NCBI GenBank assembly: GCA_038123275.1 | Contig: JAYORG010000004.1 | Coordinates: 62,001 to 126,000, forward strand | DNA length: 64,000 nucleotides | Direction: 5' to 3' | Source of the DNA: CAJQHT01 sp038123275 | Lineage (GTDB): Bacteria > Pseudomonadota > Alphaproteobacteria > Rickettsiales > UBA1997 | Part shown: positions 25,742-33,319 of the stretch, piece by piece | Numbering within the stretch: the stretch's first letter is position 1 | Layout of the letters: each line of letters opens with the position of its first letter | Notes under the pieces: generated by a model | Databases searched by the model: none | The model's input: only the letters and a program-made list of their open reading frames with translations | What the model was told of the DNA's origin: nothing | Program-made: the position numbers and the translations under genes

Positions 25742-26377
25742 CTATTGTGTAGCTTCGGTTTTTTCTGGCTGTTCTATTGTAGATTTCTTCTCTAAAGATT
25801 TAACCTTTACGGCTTTTTTTGCAGTCTTCTCAGAGACTTTATGCAAGCTTAAGATCATTTTACCTTTATTTTTTCTGCCAACTTTAAACTCCAAGATACT
25901 AATGGTTGATTTACCATCAATATTATAAGTCATTTCTGTAACGGTAGTTTTTTGTTTTAAACCATCAAAAGGCATTTCAATTTTATACACCATCTTGGCC
26001 ACACCTTTATACTGCTGGCCTCTAGCTGTACCAATAACTGCATGCCCAACTGCTGAAAAGTTATCTTTATCAAGAGTAACCAACCAGGTTCTGCTGTCTT
26101 TTTTGCCATTGTCAAAAGTAAATTGCCTTTTTACTATACCTTTATCTCCATCCCAACTTCCCTTAACTTTGGTGGTAAATCTTTTAGTAATAAGGCCGTT
26201 ACTATCTTCAAAAAAGCCTCCTCCTTTAAGATTGCCATTAAGATAATCTTTAATATCCAAATTTGGCCCCTTATCGTTGGAATATTTTAAGGCAAGATTA
26301 ATAGGCTTTTCCTTCACTATACAGGCTGAAACCAGTAAAGACAAGCTAAGTAACGTGACTATTTTTTTCAAGATCAT
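25742..26377 (-). CDS. DUF3833-like lipoprotein
   Basis: 211 residues from the ATG at 26377. This start gives MILKKIVTLLSLSLLVSAC, a clean lipoprotein signal with lipobox VSAC; an upstream extension to 26560 is open but adds only unstructured sequence. The body LDIKDYLNGNLKGGGFFEDSNG with RTWLVTLDKDNFSAVGHAVIG resembles DUF3833. The C-terminal 35 residues are K/E-rich. An extended -10 sits at 26592-26584. Function unknown. Confidence 0.75.
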   Translation of the reverse strand: MILKKIVTLLSLSLLVSACIVKEKPINLALKYSNDKGPNLDIKDYLNGNLKGGGFFEDSNGLITKRFTTKVKGSWDGDKGIVKRQFTFDNGKKDSRTWLVTLDKDNFSAVGHAVIGTARGQQYKGVAKMVYKIEMPFDGLKQKTTVTEMTYNIDGKSTISILEFKVGRKNKGKMILSLHKVSEKTAKKAVKVKSLEKKSTIEQPEKTEATQ

Positions 26378-26583
26378 AATATAAAATTTTATTAAAAAAT
26401 TAAGTGTGTTACACATAAAAATACTATAAATTCTAAAATTAAGCAAGTAAAATATTATTGCTTTAGCGCAAAAGGTGCAGTTTATGGCAATATGTAGTAG
26501 GGTCTGGCAAAGAACCACACTATATCTAGCGGCAATAAGATGTTCTTGCATAAGTTCCACATATAAAAGTATAGTTTTTATAA

Positions 26584-26592
26584 ATTATAGCA
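26584..26592 (-). promoter_or_regulatory. Extended -10 promoter element
   Basis: TGCTATAAT on the minus strand, a consensus extended -10, about 210 bases before the DUF3833-like start. No good -35 is seen. The same TGCTATAAT word precedes the two giant genes. Confidence 0.55.
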
Positions 26593-26599
26593 TAATTTC

Positions 26600-26627
26600 T
26601 TGCTAATTTTTTTTATTATGTTAAAAT
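26600..26627 (+). promoter_or_regulatory. Promoter of the permuted tmRNA gene
   Basis: TTGCTA at 26600-26605, 16 bases, then TAAAAT at 26622-26627. It places the transcript start near 26634, just before the acceptor piece. Confidence 0.6.
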
Positions 26628-26633
26628 TGTAAG

Positions 26634-26996
26634 TGTAGCCTATTGTTAGGTTACTATAGTGATAAACCTGGTGTAAAATAGGTGTTTTGCGGACTCGGGG
26701 GCGGCGCCCGACACCTCCACCAATTTTTTAAAGAGTTTTATTATTTAAATAGAACTTTTTGAAGAGTTTGGGGGTGAATTTAGCTTCGACGCGCATAGTA
26801 AAAATATCAGTTTTGCTCGGCTTAGAACCGCCGGCTAGAAAATTTAATTTTCTGGTGCTCGTTCAAATAAAGTAAATGCAAACGATAATTTTGCAAATGA
26901 CAATATGAAATTTGCTAAAGTAGCAGTAGCCGCTTAGCATAAATCAGCTATTGTCGGGGCTTTGGGGTTTGCCTGTCAACAGAAAAACCTCGTTTT
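26634..26996 (+). ncRNA. ssrA: tmRNA, circularly permuted two-piece form
   Basis: The acceptor piece comes first and ends with CACCTCCACCA at 26712-26722. After a short AT spacer the coding piece starts GGGGGTG at 26770, whose seven bases pair with CACCTCC of the acceptor end. TTTAGCTTCGACG follows, as in all tmRNAs. The tag frame runs from GCA at 26878 to TAG at 26935-26937 and encodes ANDNFANDNMKFAKVAVAA. This arrangement is the alphaproteobacterial permuted type. Outer ends are approximate. The tag start ANDN is duplicated, giving a longer tag than usual. sspB follows directly. Confidence 0.93.
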
Positions 26997-27016
26997 ACAA
27001 AAATAAAAATTCAGTG

Positions 27017-27514
27017 ATGAAAGATTTAATTGGATATGACAAGATAATTGAAGACTCCATGCGTGGAGTTATCAAGCAAGTTTTGAAGAAGATAGAAAAA
27101 TCAGGATTGCTCGGAGAGCATTATTTTGTAATTTCTTTTTCAACAACTCATGAAGGTGTTGCTATGCCTAAGCCTTTAAAGAAGAAGTTTCCTGAAGAAA
27201 TGACCATTGTTATCCAGTATCAGTTTAATTATTTAATGGTTAAAGAAAAGCATTTTGTAATTTCCCTAAGTTTCTCTGGAAAATTTGAAGAACTAACAAT
27301 TCCATACGATTCCATAACCTCTTTTGCTGACCCTTCTATAAATTTTGGTTTAAAATTTAATAATTATGATATTTTAGACTATGAAGAAGACGCTCAAGAT
27401 GCTATTATGGAAGCTACCACTGGCCAAAATGATTCTAAAAAGAAAAAGTTTGACACTTCGGCAAAGGTGATTTCTTTAGATGATTTTAGAAAAAACAAAG
27501 ATAAAGATAAATAA
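27017..27514 (+). CDS. sspB: SspB, ClpXP adaptor for ssrA-tagged proteins
   Basis: Binds the ssrA tag and tethers substrates to ClpX. The ATG at 27017 gives 165 residues beginning MKDLIGYDKIIEDSMRGV, typical of alphaproteobacterial SspB; an upstream open stretch overlaps tmRNA and is not used. The fold region has YFVISFSTTHEGVAMP and LTIPYDSITSFADPSINFGL. The C-terminal tail ends VISLDDFRKNKDKDK, matching the ClpX-binding (XB) peptide of alphaproteobacterial SspB. It lies next to ssrA, with ClpX and ClpP also in the window. Confidence 0.95.
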   Translation: MKDLIGYDKIIEDSMRGVIKQVLKKIEKSGLLGEHYFVISFSTTHEGVAMPKPLKKKFPEEMTIVIQYQFNYLMVKEKHFVISLSFSGKFEELTIPYDSITSFADPSINFGLKFNNYDILDYEEDAQDAIMEATTGQNDSKKKKFDTSAKVISLDDFRKNKDKDK

Positions 27515-27517
27515 ATC

Positions 27518-28117
27518 ATGTCCTATATTAATCCAATTTTATTTCTTATCACAACCTATTTGATTGCCTCAATTCCTTTTGGTTTAGTTATTTCCAAAAT
27601 TTTTAAGAAGAAGGATGTAAGGTCATATGGTTCCAAGAATATTGGTGCCACTAATGTTGCTAGAGTTTTGGGCAAGAAATTAGGTTTTTTAACGTTAATG
27701 CTGGATGCGTCAAAAGGCGCTGTAATGGTTATTTTGGCTGGAGTTATTTTTGCTAATTCACCTCACGTAGTAAATATTCTGGCTTTGACAGCCTTTATAT
27801 CTGTGATAGGGCATGTTTTTTCAATTTATTTAAAATTCAAAGGAGGCAAAGGCGTGGCTACTGCAATTGCTGTTATTTTAGTGATTAATCCATTACTTGG
27901 TACTGTTATGGTGGTTATGTGGTTGCTTATTTTTTCTGCTACTAAAATTTCCGCCATAGCTTCCTTGCTATCTATTTTGATGGTAAGTTTATTCTCTGTT
28001 TATGATAAAGTCGCAATTGAACAAATTGCCCTCTATTTATCCCTATTAATTATTATAGCCATTAGGCATAAGGAAAACATAATTCGTATTAAAAATGGCA
28101 AAGAAAATAGAATCTAA
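27518..28117 (+). CDS. plsY: Glycerol-3-phosphate acyltransferase PlsY
   Basis: Transfers acyl from acyl-phosphate to glycerol-3-phosphate at the membrane. 199 residues with multiple hydrophobic segments and the PlsY motifs: DVRSYGSKNIGATNVARVLGKK, GHVFSIYLKFKGGKGVAT and the late segment AIRHKENIIRIKNGKENRI. It begins 3 bp after sspB and its last 23 bp overlap pyrF, so all three genes are probably cotranscribed. Confidence 0.95.
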   Translation: MSYINPILFLITTYLIASIPFGLVISKIFKKKDVRSYGSKNIGATNVARVLGKKLGFLTLMLDASKGAVMVILAGVIFANSPHVVNILALTAFISVIGHVFSIYLKFKGGKGVATAIAVILVINPLLGTVMVVMWLLIFSATKISAIASLLSILMVSLFSVYDKVAIEQIALYLSLLIIIAIRHKENIIRIKNGKENRI

Positions 28118-28820
28118 TAAAGATCGGTTAATTGTTGCTTTAGATTTTGACAATGTTGCCAAAGCTAAAGAATTAGTTGAAACATTAGGAGATGAGGTAA
28201 CCTTTTATAAGGTTGGTCTGGAATTATCAATGAGTGATGGGTATTTTGATTTTATAGAATGGCTTAAAATAAAAAATAAAAAGGTATTTGCTGATTTAAA
28301 ATTATTTGATATTAGTGCTACGGTTGGTAAGGCAATTAAAAATTTATCTAACTATTCTAATATTCATTTTGTGACAATTCATTCTGCCAGTAGAGACATT
28401 ATGAAGGAGGCAATTTTAAATAGAGGGCATATCAAGATTTTAGCGGTAACAATTTTAACTAATTTGGATTCCCAAGACCTAAATGATATGGGTTTTGACA
28501 TGGAAATGTCTCTGGAAGAGATGGTTATTAAAAGAACTAAATTAGCCAAAGATTGTAATGTTAGTGGTGTAATTTCTTCTGGCTTAGAAGCTGGAGAGAT
28601 CAGGAAAAATACTGATGATAATTTTTTGATTGTGGCTCCAGGGATAAGACCAGACTTTTTATTAAATAAAGATGATGATCAAAAAAGAGTAATTGATGTA
28701 AAAAATGCTTTTAAAAATGGCGTTGATTATATAGTTGTCGGTAGGCCAATTTCTAAAAGCAATGAGCCTAAAGAAGTAGCTCGTAAAATTCAGCAGCAAA
28801 TATCAGAGGTTATTTCTTAG
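28095..28820 (+). CDS. pyrF: Orotidine 5'-phosphate decarboxylase
   Basis: Makes UMP from OMP. 241 residues with LIVALDFDNVAKA and the catalytic DLKLFDI (D-x-K-x-x-D), then VTIHSASRD, APGIRP and DYIVVGRPISKS binding the phosphate. The ATG at 28095 overlaps plsY by 23 bp, implying translational coupling. Confidence 0.95.
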   Translation: MAKKIESNKDRLIVALDFDNVAKAKELVETLGDEVTFYKVGLELSMSDGYFDFIEWLKIKNKKVFADLKLFDISATVGKAIKNLSNYSNIHFVTIHSASRDIMKEAILNRGHIKILAVTILTNLDSQDLNDMGFDMEMSLEEMVIKRTKLAKDCNVSGVISSGLEAGEIRKNTDDNFLIVAPGIRPDFLLNKDDDQKRVIDVKNAFKNGVDYIVVGRPISKSNEPKEVARKIQQQISEVIS

Positions 28821-28836
28821 AATTTATGCTGATGGC

Positions 28837-31569
28837 TTAGACTATGCCGCCTCTTCCCCCGCTATCCCTTTCTATTTTTGCTTTTTTTCGTGGATCATGT
28901 AATTCTTCTTCTTTACTCTCAGCAGATAACACTAGACCTTCTTCTGCCTTTATAAGAGCTGCTCTAGCCTCAGGAGTTAGTTTGCTTCTATCAATAGGAG
29001 GTAATTTTTCTTTGCTAGAGGAGACGGATAATATACTTCCTTCTTTGCCTCCTTCTGTGGTGCTAACAGACAATATTTCTCCTTCTTTGCCTTCTTCTGT
29101 GGTGCTAACAGACAATATTTCTCCTTCTTTGCCTTCTTCTGTGGTGCTAACAGACAATATTTCTCCTTCTTTTTTCTTTCTTTGTTGAGCATCAAGGTCG
29201 GCTGCTTGTTTTCTTCTTTGTTGAGCATCAAGTTGAGCTCCTCCTGGCTGTGCTACATTTGCATCATCCATTTCCATCTTGTTATCTTCTCCCACCTTCC
29301 CGCTATCTGCTGTTAAGTCATGTTCTACTTTTTTAAGTTTTCTGGCTTCATTGACAAAGGGTAATAAGCTGTCTTCCATAGCTTTAATTAGTCCTGGTTT
29401 AGCATGTGCTCTTGCCGCTTCTAAATCTTCTTTTTTTGCATTTCTTCCAAGGCCATAAAGTTCATTAATCATTGCCGTTTTTTCATAGTCTATTTTAGCT
29501 CCTCCTTGTTTCATTATTTCGTCAAAGCTTTCAATTGACTCAAATGCCTTCTTTAATTTATCTATGCCATTTTCATCTAAATTTCTAGCTAGTAATAAGA
29601 GATCTTGAATTTCGGGATTGGAAATATTATTTTTTAAGAACTTTTCTAAGTCTACACCATCTTTTGCTCCAAATTTATCTTTAAAAATTTTAGATAGATT
29701 TTCTTGTTCCTTATCGCTTAGGTCTAGTTTTTCTATTAAATCTGGAATTTCTTCTTCTAATTTCTCTGTTATGTGGCCATTTTCATGCATGCCAACAGCA
29801 TTTTTTACAGCAAAATCATGTATAGCATCCTTTCTTCTATTTTTTTGTGTTTTATTGAAGTCTTTCAGTATATCCTTAACGCCCTTTTTACCTTTTTCTT
29901 CAGTTTTCTTTTTTTCATCTCTGAGTTCAAGAGTTTTATCTGCTTCCCAAACAAGAGCGCCAGCTGCTAAGCCAAAAGATAGAGCTCTTGGGATGGTGTT
30001 GCCAGAGCTATTAAATAAAGCTTCGGATGTAGAATTTTGAGTAAGAGCATTAAACATCTCAATTGGTCCATTTATCAAGCCAAGAATTTGCTTAGGGCCA
30101 TCAACTTTTGCTAGTTCTTCAAGTCCTGATATAATGCCATCGCTTGTTTGCTTTCCAATGTCTGATAATTCAACTACATCACCTCCTGCCATGCCATCTA
30201 TCATTTGCTCTAGCCCTTCTCCTACTCCATCAAGGGTGTATCGTATAGGGGCTAAGACAAACTCAGGTAAGGAATTGATATTTTGTATAGCTGATAATAT
30301 TGGGCCAATTACTGCAAGACTTGTAAAAACCCCGCCAAGAAAAGGGTTGGCCATTAGCATAATTCTAAGGACCCTTCCTGGTATCATGCCTTGTTGTTTT
30401 TCTGCTATCTCTTCTAATTCTTTATAAAATTCTTCATTTTGTTTTTTTAAGTCGTCATTTATTTTCTTTCGCTGTTGTTCATGGGCTCTATCTTCAGCAT
30501 CTGACGCCATTTTATATTGCATTTCTTGGGCTGGGGTAAGTGCTGGAACGCTTCCTGCTTTAGAAGATTTTAAATATTGATTAAATGGGTTATCCAAGTC
30601 TTTGTGAAGATACATATTAGACTGAATGAGATCGTCTCGAGTTGTTCGGACTCTTTCATACATTGAAGACCCATTTATATCGCGCCCAACATTGGTAGGA
30701 TTATGTGGTGAAAATATCCCAAGATCTTGGAAAGCTTTTGGAAGCTTAGCCTTTGCTGCTTTTGTAAATTCTCCAGCTTTTTGGGCTTCTTCTTTTGTTA
30801 GGGTGCGTCCTTTTTTAAGTAGAATATTAAGTTTTTCATTATTTACATCCATATCAATGGCCATATCCACCTTAGCAGCCTCAATAATCCTTATGGTTTG
30901 TTTGGTAACAAATCTGTCCTTGATAATTTGGTCAGCCGGATTTCTTACCTCAACTCCATCCACCCTTACGGCTTGCATTTTAACACCATCTACTTCTGCT
31001 TCCCTATCAGTTCGTAAGCTTTTTCTAAATAGTTGGGCCTCTTTTTTTGCCATTTTTGCACGGCCTGTTTTAGAAGAAATATGAAAAGGAGCCCCCCTGG
31101 CCATGACATTGTCTATAGAGGGTATTGGTGCTTTTCCTAAAACCTGGCGAGCTGCACTATCTCGTTTAAATAATGTCTCTCTTTCTTTTATTAAAGTTTC
31201 TTTTTCTTTTAAGTGCTTATGTAGTTCTTCAACGTATTCTTTTGCTTTGTGAGGGCCTTCATTTTCATTGATATTATTGTAAGCTTCTATTGCTTGAGCT
31301 ACAGCAGAACTTGCTCCATCCACAGATGATTTATAAATTGATCTTATCAGATCTATCGTATTTGCTAGAGGCTTAGGTGTGTCGTCTACAAAACTAGATT
31401 TAAGAGCATCTTTTACCTTTTTTACCCTTTGACTGTCTTTTTCAACATTTGCTTTTTTTGGCAAGGGCGCAGCCATTTCTTCATGGCTAGGCCTCTTAGC
31501 TTCTTTCTCGTCATCAACGAAGTCAAAGTCAAGATCGTCTATTGTGACTGGTTTTTTATTCTTAGGCAT
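28837..31569 (-). CDS. Large unknown protein with 14-residue C-terminal repeats
   Basis: 910 residues, mostly charged and helical. Residues about 105-150 are coiled-coil-like (VEELHKHLKEKETLIKERE). A single hydrophobic stretch occurs near 405-430 (RIMLMANPFLGGVFTSLAVIG). Near the C-terminus are LDAQQRRKQAAD duplicates and four 14-residue units GEILSVSTTEEGKE. The last residues are DSGGRGGIV. No signal peptide or catalytic motif was recognised. It has a strong promoter of its own. Size, low complexity and isolation suggest a secreted or surface/effector protein, which is inference only. Confidence 0.8.
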   Translation of the reverse strand: MPKNKKPVTIDDLDFDFVDDEKEAKRPSHEEMAAPLPKKANVEKDSQRVKKVKDALKSSFVDDTPKPLANTIDLIRSIYKSSVDGASSAVAQAIEAYNNINENEGPHKAKEYVEELHKHLKEKETLIKERETLFKRDSAARQVLGKAPIPSIDNVMARGAPFHISSKTGRAKMAKKEAQLFRKSLRTDREAEVDGVKMQAVRVDGVEVRNPADQIIKDRFVTKQTIRIIEAAKVDMAIDMDVNNEKLNILLKKGRTLTKEEAQKAGEFTKAAKAKLPKAFQDLGIFSPHNPTNVGRDINGSSMYERVRTTRDDLIQSNMYLHKDLDNPFNQYLKSSKAGSVPALTPAQEMQYKMASDAEDRAHEQQRKKINDDLKKQNEEFYKELEEIAEKQQGMIPGRVLRIMLMANPFLGGVFTSLAVIGPILSAIQNINSLPEFVLAPIRYTLDGVGEGLEQMIDGMAGGDVVELSDIGKQTSDGIISGLEELAKVDGPKQILGLINGPIEMFNALTQNSTSEALFNSSGNTIPRALSFGLAAGALVWEADKTLELRDEKKKTEEKGKKGVKDILKDFNKTQKNRRKDAIHDFAVKNAVGMHENGHITEKLEEEIPDLIEKLDLSDKEQENLSKIFKDKFGAKDGVDLEKFLKNNISNPEIQDLLLLARNLDENGIDKLKKAFESIESFDEIMKQGGAKIDYEKTAMINELYGLGRNAKKEDLEAARAHAKPGLIKAMEDSLLPFVNEARKLKKVEHDLTADSGKVGEDNKMEMDDANVAQPGGAQLDAQQRRKQAADLDAQQRKKKEGEILSVSTTEEGKEGEILSVSTTEEGKEGEILSVSTTEGGKEGSILSVSSSKEKLPPIDRSKLTPEARAALIKAEEGLVLSAESKEEELHDPRKKAKIERDSGGRGGIV
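29012..29179 (-). repeat. 42-bp tandem repeats inside the 910-residue gene
   Basis: Units begin at 29054, 29096 and 29138 with near-identical sequence and a 42-bp period; a degenerate fourth lies before 29054. They encode GEILSVSTTEEGKE-type units. The high DNA identity implies recent duplication, so copy number may vary between strains. Confidence 0.9.
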
Positions 31570-31606
31570 CGCATTAAGGAAACACTTATTATCAAACTAA
31601 GATATG

Positions 31607-31635
31607 ATTATAGCATAATTTTTAACTAAGAGCAA
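31607..31635 (-). promoter_or_regulatory. Sigma-70-type promoter of the 910-residue gene
   Basis: TTGCTC (31635-31630), 17 bases, then TATAAT (31612-31607) preceded by TGC (extended -10). The start codon is at 31569. Confidence 0.72.
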
Positions 31636-31653
31636 GATAAAAGGTAAATTTCT

Positions 31654-33165
31654 CTACTTTTTCTTATTGCTAATCATATTTTGAGGAACCACCCATTTAT
31701 CAAACTCTTCTTTTGTAACTAATTTTAACTCTAAAGCTGCTTCTTTTAGGGTTGTTCCATCCTTATGGGCTTTTTTAGCAATTTTTGTAGCATTATCATA
31801 GCCAATATAAGGGTTAAGAGCAGTTACAAGCATTAAAGATTGTTCTAGCAATTGTTTAATGCGTTTTTCATTGGCTGTAATGCCATCTAAGCAGTTATCA
31901 ATAAAGCTATTAATGCCGTCTGATAATAAGTTGATAGAGTTGATAACATTATAAATAACCATTGGCCTAAAAACATTAAGCTCAAAATGACCGTTAGAGC
32001 CCCCAACAGTAACTGCTACGTGATTGCCCATAACTTGGCAGGCAATCATTGTTAAAGCTTCACACTGTGTTGGGTTAACTTTTCCTGGCATAATAGAAGA
32101 GCCTGGTTCATTTTCTGGAAGAGAGATTTCTCCAAGGCCAGATCTTGGTCCTGATCCTAAAAAGCGAATATCGTTAACAATTTTCATTATTGAAGTAGCG
32201 ATAGTGTTTAAAGTGCCAGAAAATTGTACTAATGCATCGCAACTTGCTAAAGATTCAAATTTATTAGGGTTTGATAAGAAAGTGTCAAACCTAGAAGCCA
32301 ATTTATGCTCTTTAGAGATATTTGTAATTAATTGTGTAATTTTTGTTTCACGTGAAACATTTTTAGCAAAATTATCAGCAAATTCTGGATGAGCATTGAG
32401 GCCAGTTCCAACAGCTGTGCCGCCTTGAGCTAAAAACAAAACACCATCGATAGCATCGTTAACTCTAATGATATTATTAATGATTTGCTGCTTATATCCA
32501 GAGAATTCTTGTCCTAAGGTTACAGGAGTTGCGTCTTGAGTATGGGTTCTGCCAATTTTAACAATATCTTTAAATTCCTCCTCCTTTTTCTTTAAAGACT
32601 CAAAAAGTCTTAATAATGTTGGTAATAATTTTTTATAAGTTGAAAGTACAGCCCCAATATGCATTGCAGTTGGGAATACGTCGTTAGAAGATTGCCCTAA
32701 ATTACAGTGATCATTTGGATGAACAGGCTCTTTCCCGCCTTTTTTGCCATTAATCTTTTCATTGGCAATGGAGGCAATAACTTCATTTGAATTCATGTTG
32801 CTTTGAGTGCCAGAGCCAGTTTGCCAAACAACTAATGGGAAATCTCTTTCATAAAATTCATCAAAATTACCTAAAATTTTATCACAAGACTCAATAATTA
32901 AATCGGCAATCTTGGGAGTTAATTTTTTAAAAGCTTTATCTTCTGGGTATTTTTTTAGTAAATCTTTATTGGTTATTGCTGCTGCTTTTTTTAGATAAAT
33001 TAGTCCTTCAACAACTTCTTTTGGAATTTTATGTCCAGCATTATCCGCGCAAATTGGGAAGTTAATTTTAGAGCGTCCTGTTTGGGCTCCATAATAATTG
33101 TCTACTGGTACTTTGATTTCTCCAAAAGAATCTGTTTCAATTCTAAATTTTGTATTTTTAGTCAT
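31654..33165 (-). CDS. fumC: Fumarate hydratase class II, with parS-bearing insertion
   Basis: Interconverts fumarate and malate in the TCA cycle. 503 residues, longer than the usual ~460. Signatures: WQTGSGTQSNMNSNEVIA, HPNDHCNLGQSSNDVFPTA, GRTHTQDATPVTLGQ and GSSIMPGKVNPTQCEAL with the catalytic Ser loop. Between HPEFADNFAK and PNKFESLASCDALVQ there are roughly 20-25 extra residues beginning NVSRETKITQ; VSRET is the translation of a parS site. A decayed copy of its 5' end lies upstream. Confidence 0.95.
   Translation of the reverse strand: MTKNTKFRIETDSFGEIKVPVDNYYGAQTGRSKINFPICADNAGHKIPKEVVEGLIYLKKAAAITNKDLLKKYPEDKAFKKLTPKIADLIIESCDKILGNFDEFYERDFPLVVWQTGSGTQSNMNSNEVIASIANEKINGKKGGKEPVHPNDHCNLGQSSNDVFPTAMHIGAVLSTYKKLLPTLLRLFESLKKKEEEFKDIVKIGRTHTQDATPVTLGQEFSGYKQQIINNIIRVNDAIDGVLFLAQGGTAVGTGLNAHPEFADNFAKNVSRETKITQLITNISKEHKLASRFDTFLSNPNKFESLASCDALVQFSGTLNTIATSIMKIVNDIRFLGSGPRSGLGEISLPENEPGSSIMPGKVNPTQCEALTMIACQVMGNHVAVTVGGSNGHFELNVFRPMVIYNVINSINLLSDGINSFIDNCLDGITANEKRIKQLLEQSLMLVTALNPYIGYDNATKIAKKAHKDGTTLKEAALELKLVTKEEFDKWVVPQNMISNKKK
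32344..32359. promoter_or_regulatory. parS: parS site 3, inside fumC
   Basis: Perfect TGTTTCACGTGAAACA within fumC, about 10 kb from sites 1 and 2. On the coding strand it reads VSRET, as in miaA. Confidence 0.93.
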
Positions 33166-33221
33166 TATTTTTTATAATTTTAAGTTATGTAATGCCTGGG
33201 ATAAACTATAGATTTATGCCC

Positions 33222-33266
33222 GTAAAAACTAAAAACAATCAATGATTGTTTTTTTAACGTTTTTAC
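33222..33266. terminator. Long hairpin between gltX and fumC
   Basis: Inner stem AAAAACAATC/GATTGTTTTT (33231-33240 and 33244-33253, loop AAT) continues with outer arms GTAAAAAC (33222-33229) and GTTTTTAC (33259-33266). It has U-rich ends on both strands and probably terminates gltX transcripts. Confidence 0.7.
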
Positions 33267-33319
33267 CCAAAAGAATCTGTTTCAATTCTAAATTTTGTAT
33301 TCTTGGTCTTATTTTTTAA
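33267..33319 (-). repeat. Decayed duplicate of the fumC 5' end
   Basis: Bases 33267-33319 match 33122-33174 almost exactly through the first codons of fumC, but the position of the ATG has changed (CTT instead of CAT on the plus strand). It lies immediately after the gltX stop, so it is a remnant of a short duplication and not a gene. Confidence 0.8.

Noticed and set aside
26378..26560. Upstream extension of the DUF3833-like gene to 26560
   Set aside because: It would bury a clean lipoprotein signal (MILKK...VSAC) inside the protein and has no conserved features.
26460..26560. Possible tRNA or small RNA upstream of ssrA
   Set aside because: No cloverleaf, no T-loop TTCRANY and no clear terminator could be drawn.
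26951..27016. Longer SspB start overlapping tmRNA
   Set aside because: The added residues are read from the tmRNA 3' region; the ATG at 27017 fits the family N-terminus.
29012..29179. Regular 42-bp repeats resembling a CRISPR array
   Set aside because: The repeats are contiguous with no variable spacers and translate in frame as protein repeats; no cas genes are near.
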